64,000 nucleotides of DNA, taken from NCBI RefSeq assembly GCF_010501065.1, contig NZ_QVMM01000013.1, forward strand, positions 25,992 through 89,991, written 5' to 3'. The position numbers and the translations under genes were made by a program. Below the pieces are notes generated by a model that ran no database searches, was not told the origin of the DNA, and saw nothing but the letters and a program-made list of their open reading frames with translations. Positions 28,451 through 37,801 of the stretch are shown in pieces (position 1 is the first letter of the stretch; every line of letters begins with the position of its first letter). The stretch is from Dysgonomonas sp. 216 (GTDB lineage Bacteria; Bacteroidota; Bacteroidia; Bacteroidales; Dysgonomonadaceae).

Positions 28451-28978
28451 ATGAAAGGCTCTAGAAATGCCATATTATTTTCTTTTTTTCTGATTGTTGT
28501 AACACTATTTGGGTGTAGCGACGATTCGGAAACAATAGGGAAAGATATACCACCGGGGGATATTTCCGAATACTCTCCTCCCTGTTTGTGGAATAAAAGC
28601 GCCGTTGTGTCTAATCGGGTACTAATAATAAATTCTGAAGCAGAATTGGATAAGCTACTTTTGTGTGAGCTCGAAACATCGGAAATTAATTTTGTAGATC
28701 ATTCTGTTTTAGTTGTATCAGGACCTATACCATTTGCCGTAAAGGATAAAAGAATGAGCAAAATAACCCGGAAGCTGGTTCAGGAAACTAAAAGCGAATA
28801 CACATTACGGTTAGAAATTGTATTTGAGGATTCAGTAACTTCGGGAAACTCCAATAACAATACTACGGACGATAAAAATGTAAACTCGGACGGAGTGAAT
28901 TGGTACGTTGCCCTCGAAACACTTAAGATACAACAAAATACAATGATCAATCTTGTTATAAATTACGTAGCTCAGTAA
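28451..28978 (+). CDS. hypothetical lipoprotein
   Basis: This 175-residue protein has the signal ILFSFFLIVVTLFGCSDDS (lipobox FGC). The mature part carries EYSPPCLWNKSAVVSNRVLIINSEAELDKL. This resembles small Bacteroides lipoproteins of unknown role. It shares a transcript with the preceding lipoprotein gene and stops 1 bp from the end of the convergent phage-like operon, so the junction is very tight. Confidence 0.65.
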   Translation: MKGSRNAILFSFFLIVVTLFGCSDDSETIGKDIPPGDISEYSPPCLWNKSAVVSNRVLIINSEAELDKLLLCELETSEINFVDHSVLVVSGPIPFAVKDKRMSKITRKLVQETKSEYTLRLEIVFEDSVTSGNSNNNTTDDKNVNSDGVNWYVALETLKIQQNTMINLVINYVAQ

Positions 28979-28979
28979 T

Positions 28980-29165
28980 TTATATTTGTTCATTCAGCCA
29001 TTTTTTTAATAAATTTACTTTTCGTATCAGACAACTGGCACACGATTGTGGCTGTTCGTTTGTATCGAATACTTCGTTATAAATACTGTAAATTCGGCTC
29101 ATGCTATAACGATGGCTTTGTTCTACGTCCGAAATCAGTTCATTAACTTTCTGTTTTAAATCCAT
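28980..29165 (-). CDS. small CxxC protein of phage-like locus A
   Basis: This 61-residue protein begins MDLKQKVNELISDVEQSHRY and contains SCASCLIRKV near residue 42, followed by a short amphipathic helix ending WLNEQI. It is the last gene of the three-gene minus-strand operon with the TATCTAT box. Its general look resembles small proteins found among structural genes of Bacteroides phages, but I cannot name a function. Confidence 0.55.
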   Translation of the reverse strand: MDLKQKVNELISDVEQSHRYSMSRIYSIYNEVFDTNEQPQSCASCLIRKVNLLKKWLNEQI

Positions 29166-29177
29166 TTTGAGTTTAAT

Positions 29178-29459
29178 TTATTCATCTATTCTGTTTTTCT
29201 CAATAGTGTAAAGAATCAGGAATATCGCGAATGATACAACAAGCCCGCCGGCGAAAGTAGCAGGCAATTTATATATCAGGCTGCAAATAAAGGATAATAT
29301 CCACCCTATATGAAATGTGGCACAAGGCCGGCAATTGAAAGGCTTTCTGTCGAACCACGAATGAATGAGCGGTAGCGAATATCGAGGATGCTCAGTTAGC
29401 AATTTTCCTGCCAGCAGAGCCGTAAACGCAATACATCCTATTGATATTATAATGTTCAT
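29178..29459 (-). CDS. small membrane protein with NCRPC motif, phage-like locus A
   Basis: This 93-residue protein has two or three hydrophobic helices (IIISIGCIAFTALLAGKLL; HIGWILSFICSLIYKLPATF; GGLVVSFAIFLILYTI) and the Cys pair in RKPFNCRPCATFHIGW between them. Size and topology would allow a holin-like role, but this is inference. The paired Cys is unusual for a holin. It lies between two other phage-like genes with 12-13 bp gaps. Confidence 0.55.
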   Translation of the reverse strand: MNIIISIGCIAFTALLAGKLLTEHPRYSLPLIHSWFDRKPFNCRPCATFHIGWILSFICSLIYKLPATFAGGLVVSFAIFLILYTIEKNRIDE

Positions 29460-29472
29460 TTGTTTAATGATT

Positions 29473-30210
29473 TTATAAATTTATCCTGTTCTTCTTCAGC
29501 TTTGTTTTTTTCGATTTTGTACAGCAGGAATCCAAACACCTCGACAACCTTCTTTGCCAAGATCTCGTCAAAAAGTAGTATTTTATCTTCTGCCAGATCG
29601 GCAATGATTTTATACCATCCCCATTTTCTACAAAACTGTGAATAAATTCCCGATACAGGTCGACTTGCTGTTCTATTTGAGAATAGAGGTGCGAAATTCT
29701 CTCTGATTGTTCTTTTCGAAGCAAAAAAAAAGCGAGCAAAGGTAATGCTTGATCCATTGTTAACTGTTCGAACAAAGGCTGGCGACTTTCGCTTGTTTTA
29801 CTATTATAAATTTCTCCGATAGGACGACACAGTATAGAAAGTGTGGTGGATAGTTGTTTTGAATTGTCAGATTCTAATACCGATTCAATATCTACCCATT
29901 CGGCTAAAGTCAGATCGTCGGAAAAAGATATAAAGTATTCTTTGCCTTCAAGTATAATCGAGTTGGCAGGTGTGTTGATACTGTCTTCAAAAATAAAATT
30001 TAAATTCTCTTTTATGATATCGAATACCTGAACGGGGCTGTTTAAAATAAAAGCCGGATCGGTATTACATATATTGGCAATGTATGTAATATATTGTGTT
30101 TGATTTTGAGGAGTATAAGAAAACCATCTCTCATAGTCGCAAAGTTTTATTTCGTTCCACGATTGTGGTACGTTTATTTGTTGCTCGTTGTTCAATGTTA
30201 TAGTCAGCAT
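29473..30210 (-). CDS. phage-like protein, possible tail assembly factor (locus A)
   Basis: This 245-residue protein starting MLTITLNNEQQINVPQSWNE is mostly helical and acidic. Position and composition resemble proteins encoded near the tail tube and tape measure genes of Bacteroides phages, some of which act as tail assembly chaperones; the assignment is tentative. It heads the minus-strand operon of locus A and has a TATCTAT box 23 nt before its ATG. It is divergent from the plus-strand locus A gene, which carries its own box in the 88-bp gap. Confidence 0.5.
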   Translation of the reverse strand: MLTITLNNEQQINVPQSWNEIKLCDYERWFSYTPQNQTQYITYIANICNTDPAFILNSPVQVFDIIKENLNFIFEDSINTPANSIILEGKEYFISFSDDLTLAEWVDIESVLESDNSKQLSTTLSILCRPIGEIYNSKTSESRQPLFEQLTMDQALPLLAFFLLRKEQSERISHLYSQIEQQVDLYREFIHSFVENGDGIKSLPIWQKIKYYFLTRSWQRRLSRCLDSCCTKSKKTKLKKNRINL

Positions 30211-30224
30211 AATTTAAATATTTA

Positions 30225-30242
30225 GTTCACTTGATAGATAAT
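30225..30242 (-). promoter_or_regulatory. TATCTAT box of locus A, minus strand
   Basis: On the minus strand the site reads ATTATCTATCAAGTGAAC, with TATCTAT at 30240-30234, 23 nt before the ATG at 30210. A CCG lies 20 nt upstream. It is one of six boxes before phage-like genes and the most divergent in spacing. Confidence 0.6.
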
Positions 30243-30275
30243 TTGCTCGAAAAAAAACGGAAAATATACAGGCCG

Positions 30276-30294
30276 TTTATCTATAAGTAAAAAA
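30276..30294 (+). promoter_or_regulatory. TATCTAT box of locus A, plus strand
   Basis: The site reads TTTATCTATAAGTAAAAAA, with TATCTAT at 30278-30284, 14 nt before the ATG at 30299. It is almost identical to the boxes at 48083, 34209, 53980 and 60440 (minus). Confidence 0.7.
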
Positions 30295-30298
30295 GATT

Positions 30299-32047
30299 AT
30301 GGGATATTTTTCGAATGAGAGGATTGCAAAGGTTCACGAACCGGCAAAGATAACATTAGCTAATACTCCGAATTTTGTGGAGTTTTTGTCGAAAGGCACA
30401 GCTTCGGGCGATAAAAATGGAAGATTGGCATTAGAGGTATTGCGAACAGATTTCACTGTTCCCGATGCTGGTGATGAGGATATTTTGGTGAAAAAACTGA
30501 GTAAGATTGAGATAAAAGGAGCCGACTCGACATTCAGTTTAAAGCTTACCGGAACTTTTCGTAATGGGAGGGTAAACGATACAACATTTCTGATAGTACG
30601 AAAGGGCGATAAAATGACGGGTAGTAATATTGCTTTAACTCAGAACGAGGCTCTTAACATTACGGCGCAAAACATACGTGCGTGTTTGATGAAGAATAAT
30701 TTTTTAAAGAACAACTTCGAAATAGATATTCCTGTTGCATTAACAAACGGACGTTTACCTTTGATTGGTAATAATGTAATAGAAATTAAATCGAAAGGGG
30801 TAGGACAGCAATACAATCTGTTTGTATTTTTCAATGCACTATTTATAAATGAAAAAGGAAAAATAGATGAAAATAAAGATGAAGTTTTGTTGGGAGAGTT
30901 AATTTCGACAACCGGAGATACTATTGATGCAGGTGGTGGTGGATGCCAAATAGAATTGGATATATATACTAATACAGGATTGTTTCCGGGCGAGTCGGAT
31001 AATCCGGTTTATTCAAACTTAGGACAATACGTAGGTTCGTTATCAAAATCTTATTTTGGCGAAAGGTTATGGTTCGATCCTAATCAGATGATGGCACGTA
31101 AGGTTTCGTACTCTACCGATTTTTTAAGTAAACAGGGTTGGGTAGATGCGGGTACGGCTATCGATTACAGGTTTACGGCCAAAAGGATGGAGCGGCTCAA
31201 TAACGAGGTTTTTTATTATTCGAACGTATTATATGTAATAAATGGCTACAATTATCCGATGATGGAGGATAATATAGAAGAATACATATTCGATATAAAC
31301 AAGCGCAATGCTATAAAGCCGTTAACTACACGCCCTGTAACTATGCATGTGAAAGGGCAGAAACAGTTCTTTAATTTTATACTTAAAGATGCCATACATT
31401 CGTTAAATAATAATCCGCGAAAGTCTGTCATCGGGTTGCTTTATAAATTTAGAACACAGTCGGGGGCATTTATAATGCAGGAATACGGGCACTTGCAAAC
31501 GCAGGAAAAATTTAATATAGTAAACACCGTCGAAATGAACCTTGATGACCATATAAAGGCAGTATCTGAAAAGAAAGGGATGACTGTTGGGCAAGTAGAG
31601 GTTTTATTGTGCTGTAATGGTATAGAGGTTTCGGCTCCTGTTGTTTTCAAAATATTGCCGGAGAGGTTACATTCGGTAAATGATTTTGTATTTCTAAACA
31701 GGCTTGGAGGATGGGATAGCTTTAATTTTGGTGCAGGCATAACCACCGAATTTAAAGCATCGGTCGAAACAACGAGCCGTTCTGTGCTGCCTCAAAATCC
31801 ACAAGGTAATCATTTAGATAAAGTTGCTTATAAAACAGTATCGGAGCAGTTATCTGTTAAAACCGAAGCTATACCATTGGATGTAGCTGAATGGTTAAAA
31901 GAATTGAGTTCGTCTACAACGGTTTACGAATTATCTACGGGACGTTATATTATAGCTAATGATTTTACTATAAAATACGATTCAAAAAGCGATCTTTTTC
32001 AAGGCGAGATGAAATTTAGTTATTCCGATGCATTTAATTTCAGATAA
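30299..32047 (+). CDS. large phage-tail-like protein of unknown fold (locus A)
   Basis: This 582-residue soluble protein starting MGYFSNERIAKVHEPAKIT has no signal peptide and is rich in beta-type sequence. It has an early conserved-looking stretch GKNGRLALEVLRTDFT-like and ends FKYSYSDAFNFR-like. I do not recognise a named family. It is assigned to the structural module because it is divergent to phage-like genes, shares their start-site box, and has the size and beta content of tail-tip or fibre proteins. It ends near a structured intergenic region and a terminator shared with purU. Confidence 0.5.
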   Translation: MGYFSNERIAKVHEPAKITLANTPNFVEFLSKGTASGDKNGRLALEVLRTDFTVPDAGDEDILVKKLSKIEIKGADSTFSLKLTGTFRNGRVNDTTFLIVRKGDKMTGSNIALTQNEALNITAQNIRACLMKNNFLKNNFEIDIPVALTNGRLPLIGNNVIEIKSKGVGQQYNLFVFFNALFINEKGKIDENKDEVLLGELISTTGDTIDAGGGGCQIELDIYTNTGLFPGESDNPVYSNLGQYVGSLSKSYFGERLWFDPNQMMARKVSYSTDFLSKQGWVDAGTAIDYRFTAKRMERLNNEVFYYSNVLYVINGYNYPMMEDNIEEYIFDINKRNAIKPLTTRPVTMHVKGQKQFFNFILKDAIHSLNNNPRKSVIGLLYKFRTQSGAFIMQEYGHLQTQEKFNIVNTVEMNLDDHIKAVSEKKGMTVGQVEVLLCCNGIEVSAPVVFKILPERLHSVNDFVFLNRLGGWDSFNFGAGITTEFKASVETTSRSVLPQNPQGNHLDKVAYKTVSEQLSVKTEAIPLDVAEWLKELSSSTTVYELSTGRYIIANDFTIKYDSKSDLFQGEMKFSYSDAFNFR

Positions 32048-32100
32048 AAATATGGGCGTAAAATATTGAGTGTTAGCGTGTTGTGTATTTTTATTGAAAA

Positions 32101-32219
32101 AAGTTGTTTTTTTTGCTGAAAACGATGCAACATTTTCAAACAACTTGCATCTAATATATGTAAACACAAAACATATAACTATACTTGGATGTGGAAAAAC
32201 TAATTTAGTTTTACATCTC
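32101..32219. other. structured intergenic segment after locus A
   Basis: AAACAACTTGCATC (32138-32151) can pair either with AAGTTGTTT (32101-32109) or with GATGCAA (32124-32130), giving two exclusive hairpins. A further stem joins GATGT...AAAACTAA (from 32189) to TTAGTTTT...ACATC (to 32219). There is no open frame. It may be a 3' UTR structure or a small RNA. Confidence 0.4.
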
Positions 32220-32248
32220 TCTTAGTATGAACTTTACAGAACTGAAAT

Positions 32249-32278
32249 TACACCCCTATATTTAAATATAGGGGTGTA
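32249..32278. terminator. bidirectional terminator between locus A and purU
   Basis: TACACCCCTATATTT and AAATATAGGGGTGTA form a 15-bp perfect inverted repeat, followed by TTTTTT on the plus strand. Confidence 0.88.
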
Positions 32279-32354
32279 TTTTTTATGGAGGTTATAGCTT
32301 ATGCTTGCTATTGTTACGTTTGGCAGGCAGTGCTTTTCGCTCTCCGTTTTATTG

Positions 32355-33230
32355 TTACGAAAATAATATAGTTTTATTTTTATACACAAGTACGCGCCTG
32401 TTTATATGGCAATCGATGGCACGTGAAAGAACTATTTTCTCAAGATCCTGTCCTTTACGAACAAGGTCTTGCACAGTATCGCGATGCGTAATACGCGTTA
32501 TATCCTGTTCGATAATAGGTCCGGCATCAAGTTCAGTGGTTACGTAATGGCTTGTGGCGCCAATAATTTTTACACCACGTTCGTATGCCGCATGATAAGG
32601 TTTTGCTCCGATGAACGCAGGTAAAAACGAGTGATGTATGTTAATAACTTTGTTAGGATAACGCTCTATAAACTTATCGGTAAGTATCTGCATATATCTT
32701 GCAAGTACAATAAAATCAATCTCTTTTTCTTCCAGCAAATTCATTTGCAGGCTTTCCATTTCGTCTTTGTTATCCTTTGTAATCTTTATTACGTGGTACT
32801 CTATCCCGAATTTATCGGCTACCCATCGTAAATCCTCGTGGTTACTTATAATTAAAGGAATCTCAACATTCCATTCTCCGGCTGTGTATCGAGCCAATAT
32901 ATCGAACAAACAATGCGACATTTTTGAAACAAACAATGCCATTTTTGGCTTATAATCGTTAAAATATAAGCGGAATGTCATATCGTATTTTTTTGCATAT
33001 AAGGTTTGGAAATACTCGCCAATTTTGTCCTTTGGTATCAGAAAATTTTCCAAATCCCACTCTATACGCATAAAGAAAGCATTTTCTTGTTTATCAACGT
33101 GTTGTTCCAGATTAATAATATTGCCGCCATTAACATGTATAAAATCGGTAATAGCAGACACTAAGCCCGGTTGGTCGGGCGAATATATTAATATAATTGC
33201 ACGCGAATCGGCTTGCTGTTTTCCTTTCAT
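32355..33230 (-). CDS. purU: formyltetrahydrofolate deformylase
   Basis: PurU hydrolyses 10-formyl-THF to THF and formate, balancing one-carbon pools (and supplying formate to PurT in some species). The 291-residue protein has an N-terminal ACT domain (AIILIYSPDQPGLVSAITDF) and a formyltransferase-like domain. The latter contains VINIHHSFLPAFIGAKPYHAAYERGV-type sequence, the catalytic Asn-His pair, and GATSHYVTTELDAGPIIEQD with the catalytic Asp. This ordinary housekeeping gene stands between phage-like loci A and B. A minus-strand -7 element TACCTTTG is at 33277-33270. Confidence 0.95.
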   Translation of the reverse strand: MKGKQQADSRAIILIYSPDQPGLVSAITDFIHVNGGNIINLEQHVDKQENAFFMRIEWDLENFLIPKDKIGEYFQTLYAKKYDMTFRLYFNDYKPKMALFVSKMSHCLFDILARYTAGEWNVEIPLIISNHEDLRWVADKFGIEYHVIKITKDNKDEMESLQMNLLEEKEIDFIVLARYMQILTDKFIERYPNKVINIHHSFLPAFIGAKPYHAAYERGVKIIGATSHYVTTELDAGPIIEQDITRITHRDTVQDLVRKGQDLEKIVLSRAIDCHINRRVLVYKNKTILFS

Positions 33231-33377
33231 AAGTAAACAAAAAGTTTTAATAGTTTAAAATTCGACAAACAAAGGTAACATATTTTTCAAATAAGATAAA
33301 AATATGTTATTTCCGGTAAATTTGGTTTTGCTTTTTTAGATTTTATTATCTTTGAAAAGTAACTTTGTAAAAATTAG

Positions 33378-34112
33378 ATGATTATGAAAAAAACAACTTT
33401 TTTTATCTATTTAGTAACCTGCGTCACATTAGTATTTACGACATTATCGTGTGACGATGACGACGATAAAGACAAGCCAAAAGGATTTGTCACATTTGGA
33501 GCTAATTACAACATTGTTAACTGCCCTACAACTGTAACTATTTATCTTGATGGTAAAAAAATCGGAACATTAAGCGATCCCGTCGATAATATTTCCGATT
33601 GTGATCAGGAGGGGACTATTGCTAAAGAAATATCGGTTGGCGAACATTCGTATAAAGTAGAAATCAGATCGGAAAGCAATTGTCTTACAAAGGATTTAAC
33701 AGGTAAGGTTGTAATATTCGAAGATGAATGCGAAAAAATATTTATAGATTATTCTCAAATATTTGATGACGTTTGTAATCAGGATGTTATAATTGATGAA
33801 AATGAATACGAAGATGCTCCAAACGATCGGTTTGCTATTCATAATATGGAAATATCGGGCGATTGTCTGAAAATAAGGTTTAGTGCCAGTGGGTGTGATG
33901 GAAATAGTTGGGTTACAAAATTAATAGACTTGGGAAGCGTTGTTGAAACAAATCCTTGTCAGAGGACTTTGAGGCTTTCTCTTAAGAACAATGAGGCTTG
34001 TGAAGCGGTGATTACAAAAGCAATATCGTTTAATATTGAAGATTTGCAGATTGAGGGCGACGACAAAGTACTTCTTAATATCTCAGGTAAATCTATCCTT
34101 TACGAGTATTAA
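33378..34112 (+). CDS. hypothetical Asp-rich lipoprotein
   Basis: This 244-residue lipoprotein has the signal MKKTTFFIYLVTCVTLVFTT followed by LSCDDDDDKDK; the acidic run after the lipid Cys suggests surface export. Two in-frame ATGs (33378 and 33384) are possible. The mature protein has many Cys residues and beta strands (VTIYLDGKKIGTLSD). TATCTTTG at 33347-33354 is a good -7 element. It ends at a strong terminator that separates it from the tape-measure gene. The function is unknown. Confidence 0.65.
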   Translation: MIMKKTTFFIYLVTCVTLVFTTLSCDDDDDKDKPKGFVTFGANYNIVNCPTTVTIYLDGKKIGTLSDPVDNISDCDQEGTIAKEISVGEHSYKVEIRSESNCLTKDLTGKVVIFEDECEKIFIDYSQIFDDVCNQDVIIDENEYEDAPNDRFAIHNMEISGDCLKIRFSASGCDGNSWVTKLIDLGSVVETNPCQRTLRLSLKNNEACEAVITKAISFNIEDLQIEGDDKVLLNISGKSILYEY

Positions 34113-34146
34113 AAAATAATCAGAAATAAGTAGTTATTCAAATTAG

Positions 34147-34181
34147 TCTAGTCCGGATATTTTCCGGGCTAGATTTTTTTT
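34147..34181 (+). terminator. terminator before the tape-measure gene
   Basis: TCTAGTCCGGA and TTCCGGGCTAGA form an 11-bp stem (one wobble) followed by eight T residues. It isolates locus B from the lipoprotein gene upstream. Confidence 0.9.
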
Positions 34182-34208
34182 ATACACATCCGATAATCGT
34201 TTTATTTT

Positions 34209-34226
34209 TTTATCTATAAACAAAAA
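34209..34226 (+). promoter_or_regulatory. TATCTAT box of locus B
   Basis: The site reads TTTATCTATAAACAAAAA, with TATCTAT at 34211-34217, 12 nt before the ATG. CCG lies 21 nt upstream of the box. Confidence 0.7.
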
Positions 34227-34229
34227 ACT

Positions 34230-36272
34230 ATGGAAAAAAGTAAAACTTATCTCATTAAAATAGACGGGGTAGAACAAGCAATTAAAGATATTGAAATGCT
34301 TACCGACCGATTAAAACAAACAAATAATCAGTTGGCTCAGTCGCCCATATCGCAGCATATATCGTCGCTGTTCTCCGGTGTTTCGAATATAGCTAAAACG
34401 TTCGATCCTCTTCTGGTAGATATGTCTGCTAATTTAAAAGAGATTGGCGAAACGATTAAGAACCTTGATGATATTAGAGAAAAGTATCAAAAGAAAGTTG
34501 AAGAAGATAAGAAAAAAGAAGAGAAAGAAAAGAAGGAGGCCGCAGATAAAGAAACAGCGCTGATAAAAAAAATTTCGGATAAACATATCGAAAAAGATTC
34601 GATAAAGAAGAAGACCGAAATAGATACTTTGGCGAAGCAGTATGGAAGTATAGTTAAACACACAAGTGAATCGAAAAAAGTTTATGACGAATATTTCAAC
34701 TACCTTCTAGGTTTATATAAGGCGGATACTGAAGAGCACAAGGTATTAATAAACGAAAAAAAGAAATATGAGGAAGAATACAAAAAGATTAATGAAGATA
34801 GCAATAAGAAATTGCAAGAAGTAAAAGAAAGTCAGGCTGCAATATCGACTAAAGACAAGGACGGTAAGGACAATACTGTTGAAACAATGCTAAAAGAATT
34901 AAAATCGTTAGAGGGGGTAGGAGATATAGACAATAAATCGATTATCGATCTCGTAAAACTCAGGGAGGATGTAAAAGCCGAAGAAAAAATTTTGACCGAG
35001 CGCAAAACACGTATCGATGAACTTGCAAAAACTATGCTTGATAAAAAAGTAGGAGGAACTTTCAATGGATATGTCAATATAAAAGAAACTATCAAAAACT
35101 ATAAAGAACTAAATAAACAGAGAGAAATAGATATTAAAGATGCTGAAAATAGAAAAAATGAGATAGAGAAATTATATAACCAACAACTTGAATCTGTAAA
35201 AAAAGACAGTGGTGCATATATTGCCATTGAAGAGGAGAAAAAGAAAAAATTATACGAAGTAGATTCGCAGATTATAGCAAACTCGCAAGCTATGAAAGAC
35301 GAGGCGAAAGCCGTAGGCGATTCAATTGCCGAAAATATAACTAAAAAGCATGCCGAACTGGAGAATTATTATAGTATTGCAACAAAATCGTTAACCGATT
35401 TACTGGCATATCAGCTTGTTGGTTTAGAGGATGAAAAAAAAGCTGTTACAAAAGTACTGGAAGAAAAAGAGAAAGCACAAAAAGAACACCAGTCGAAAAT
35501 CGAATCTCTGAAAAAAGAAGCGGCAACAGCCGATGGAGGACGGGCAATAGTGCTGCAAGAACAGTTGGCCCGCGAAATGGAAGCACAGGCTGCTTTACTA
35601 GCCCAAAAGAAAGATGCTGAAAAGGAAAAGGAACAGATTGAAAAACAAATTGAACGAAAGAAAAAGCAACAAGCAAAAATAGCTAAAGTGCAGGAAATAG
35701 CTAAAGCCACAGCCGATCAGGCAGCAGCGATAATAAAAGCATGGAGTATGGGACCCGTGCTGGGACCTATAATGGCGGCTTTTACCTTAGCAGCCACAAG
35801 CATTCAGGTACTTAAAATGAAGCGTGAGTGGGAAAAGTTGCAAGATGGCGGTTTGTTGCGTGGTAGACGTCATTCGCAGGGCGGTATGCGTATTGAGGGT
35901 ACTAATATAGAGGTTGAGGGCGATGAGTTTGTTGTTAATCGTGTTTCTACCCGAAAAAATATGGGGCTTATCAAATATATTAATCAGAACCGTCGCGAGT
36001 TATCGCCAGCCGATATATATTCTTATTATAGCCGTTCGGGAGCCAACCCTCAGCCCCGAAGTATGCCCGTTTCTCCCGTGCAAAAAATATACGAAAATGG
36101 AGGGGCATTAACAAATCTTGATATTGTACGCGAAGGCATTAGTTCCACCTCTACCGAAGACCGTGTTTTGGAGGCCATTTCAAAAATAAACTTTCAGCCG
36201 GTAGTATCGGTTGTCGACATCATAGATGCTCAGGAATCGGTAACTAATATCAGGCAGATAGCTGGAGTTTAA
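34230..36272 (+). CDS. phage tail tape measure-like protein (locus B)
   Basis: This 680-residue protein is dominated by charged coiled coil (about residues 30-490, rich in K/E runs). A hydrophobic, Ala-rich segment follows at about 497-530 (KAWSMGPVLGPIMAAFTLAA), then a C-terminal globular part with QDGGLLRGRRHSQGGMRIEG and VEGDEFVVNRVSTRKNMGLI. This coiled-coil, hydrophobic and GGLLxG layout is typical of tape measure proteins in Bacteroides siphophages. At about 0.15 nm per residue it would suit a tail near 100 nm. It stands alone with its own box and terminator upstream; the mobilizable element begins right behind it. Confidence 0.8.
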   Translation: MEKSKTYLIKIDGVEQAIKDIEMLTDRLKQTNNQLAQSPISQHISSLFSGVSNIAKTFDPLLVDMSANLKEIGETIKNLDDIREKYQKKVEEDKKKEEKEKKEAADKETALIKKISDKHIEKDSIKKKTEIDTLAKQYGSIVKHTSESKKVYDEYFNYLLGLYKADTEEHKVLINEKKKYEEEYKKINEDSNKKLQEVKESQAAISTKDKDGKDNTVETMLKELKSLEGVGDIDNKSIIDLVKLREDVKAEEKILTERKTRIDELAKTMLDKKVGGTFNGYVNIKETIKNYKELNKQREIDIKDAENRKNEIEKLYNQQLESVKKDSGAYIAIEEEKKKKLYEVDSQIIANSQAMKDEAKAVGDSIAENITKKHAELENYYSIATKSLTDLLAYQLVGLEDEKKAVTKVLEEKEKAQKEHQSKIESLKKEAATADGGRAIVLQEQLAREMEAQAALLAQKKDAEKEKEQIEKQIERKKKQQAKIAKVQEIAKATADQAAAIIKAWSMGPVLGPIMAAFTLAATSIQVLKMKREWEKLQDGGLLRGRRHSQGGMRIEGTNIEVEGDEFVVNRVSTRKNMGLIKYINQNRRELSPADIYSYYSRSGANPQPRSMPVSPVQKIYENGGALTNLDIVREGISSTSTEDRVLEAISKINFQPVVSVVDIIDAQESVTNIRQIAGV

Positions 36273-36496
36273 AATAAAAGTCTGATAAAAAAGCAAGTTT
36301 CAGCCAAATGAGGACAACCGACTGATAATGTGCGGGAAACGTTCTTTGTTTGGCTTTTCTTTTGGACGGCAAAAGCCACCGATAGACAAAGGTAAGACAA
36401 AGTTGGGTTACCACATCATTACCAACGGCAAAAATGCAAATCGGCTATAAGTCACTAATTGTCTGCCTCTTGCGTTGCATCGCATAACCCCTTGTA

Positions 36497-36537
36497 ACTC
36501 AAAGTAAAGTAATTTTGTAACCATTAAAACTTTGAGT
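36497..36537 (+). promoter_or_regulatory. inverted repeat and -7-like element before the integrase
   Basis: ACTCAAAGT (36497-36505) and ACTTTGAGT (36529-36537) are a perfect 9-bp inverted repeat around the integrase start. TAATTTTG at 36510-36517 resembles a -7 element. It could be a binding site for an element regulator or for the recombinase itself. Confidence 0.45.
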
Positions 36538-36540
36538 AAG

Positions 36541-37773
36541 ATGCGTAGCACTTTTAAAATTTTATTCTATTTGAAGCGGCATGCTTCTAAACCAGACGGA
36601 ACAGTTCCTGTAATGGGAAGAATCACGATTGACGGAACAATCAGCCAGTTCAGTTGTAAGGTGACTGTACCGCCTCACCTTTGGGACACCAAAGCAGGCA
36701 GGCTGACAGGTAAAACCACCTTAGCCGTAAAAACAAACCTCGCATTAGACAAAATCCGTGTGGATATTAACCGCCACTATCAGGAAGTAATGCAGGCGGA
36801 CGGTTTTGTTACGGCTGACAAGGTAAAGAACGCCTATTTAGGCTTAGGAGTAAAGCAAGACACATTTCTAACCCTGTTCGCAAAACACAATCAGGAGTTT
36901 TCCCGAAAGGTAGGATATAACCGTGCGGAAGGCACATATTCAAAATATTGCACTCTGTATAAGCATATGGAGAACTATATCCGTTCTGAGTACAACAGGG
37001 AAGATATATTCCTGAAAGAATTGAATCTGGCTTTTATCAATGGCTTTGAATATTACTTGCGAACAGTGCGAAAGTGTTCTACCAATACAATATGGTGTTA
37101 TATGATTGGCATTAAACATATAGTAGCCATTGCACGTAATTCAGGGCAATTACCCTTTAATCCATTTGCAGGCTATCTGATAAGCCCCGAACCCAAAGAC
37201 AGGGGATTCCTAAGCAAAGAGGAACTTAATTCTCTTGTCAATGCCAAGATGAAAAATGCCCAGTATGAACTGGTAAGGGATTTATTTGTGTTTTCTTGTT
37301 TTTGTGGGTTAAGTTACTCGGATGTGAAGAACCTAACTAAAGACAATCTTAAAACCTCGTTTGACGGTCATTTATGGATTATTACCCGCCGTCAGAAAAC
37401 AAACACCGATTCCAGTATCCGCCTATTGGAAGTTCCCAAACGGATAATAGAGAAGTACAAAGGTTACACAAGGGATAACAGAATTTTCCCTGTACCAAGT
37501 AATAGCAGTTGTAATAATATTCTGAAAAAGATAGGCAAGCAATGCGGGATTAAAACACGGCTCACCTACCATGTTGCTCGGCACACATTCGGCACTTTAT
37601 TGACTATCTCACAGGGAGTTCCGATAGAAACGGTTAGCCGGATGATGGGGCATACCAATATCAAAACCACCCAAATTTACGCCAAGATAACGAAAGAGAA
37701 AATCTCGCAGGATATGGAAGCCCTTTCATATAAGTTAGCAGGATTGGAAAAACAAATTACGGAGAGAATATAG
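36541..37773 (+). CDS. tyrosine recombinase (integrase) of the mobilizable element
   Basis: This is a 410-residue Bacteroidetes-type integrase. It has an N-terminal Arm/SAM-like region (FKILFYLKRHASKPDG), a core-binding domain to about residue 220 and a catalytic domain. In the latter TYHVARHTFGTLL supplies HxxR, MMGHTNIKTTQIYAKI supplies the second His and the Tyr nucleophile. The usual first catalytic Arg is replaced in CGLSYSDVKNL by Ser, a substitution known from IntDOT-like enzymes. A TTG at 36532 would add three residues; ATG at 36541 is preferred. It lies at the left end of the element. Confidence 0.92.
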   Translation: MRSTFKILFYLKRHASKPDGTVPVMGRITIDGTISQFSCKVTVPPHLWDTKAGRLTGKTTLAVKTNLALDKIRVDINRHYQEVMQADGFVTADKVKNAYLGLGVKQDTFLTLFAKHNQEFSRKVGYNRAEGTYSKYCTLYKHMENYIRSEYNREDIFLKELNLAFINGFEYYLRTVRKCSTNTIWCYMIGIKHIVAIARNSGQLPFNPFAGYLISPEPKDRGFLSKEELNSLVNAKMKNAQYELVRDLFVFSCFCGLSYSDVKNLTKDNLKTSFDGHLWIITRRQKTNTDSSIRLLEVPKRIIEKYKGYTRDNRIFPVPSNSSCNNILKKIGKQCGIKTRLTYHVARHTFGTLLTISQGVPIETVSRMMGHTNIKTTQIYAKITKEKISQDMEALSYKLAGLEKQITERI

Positions 37774-37801
37774 CAGAAAAACAGGGGTAATTCCCTGTTT
37801 T

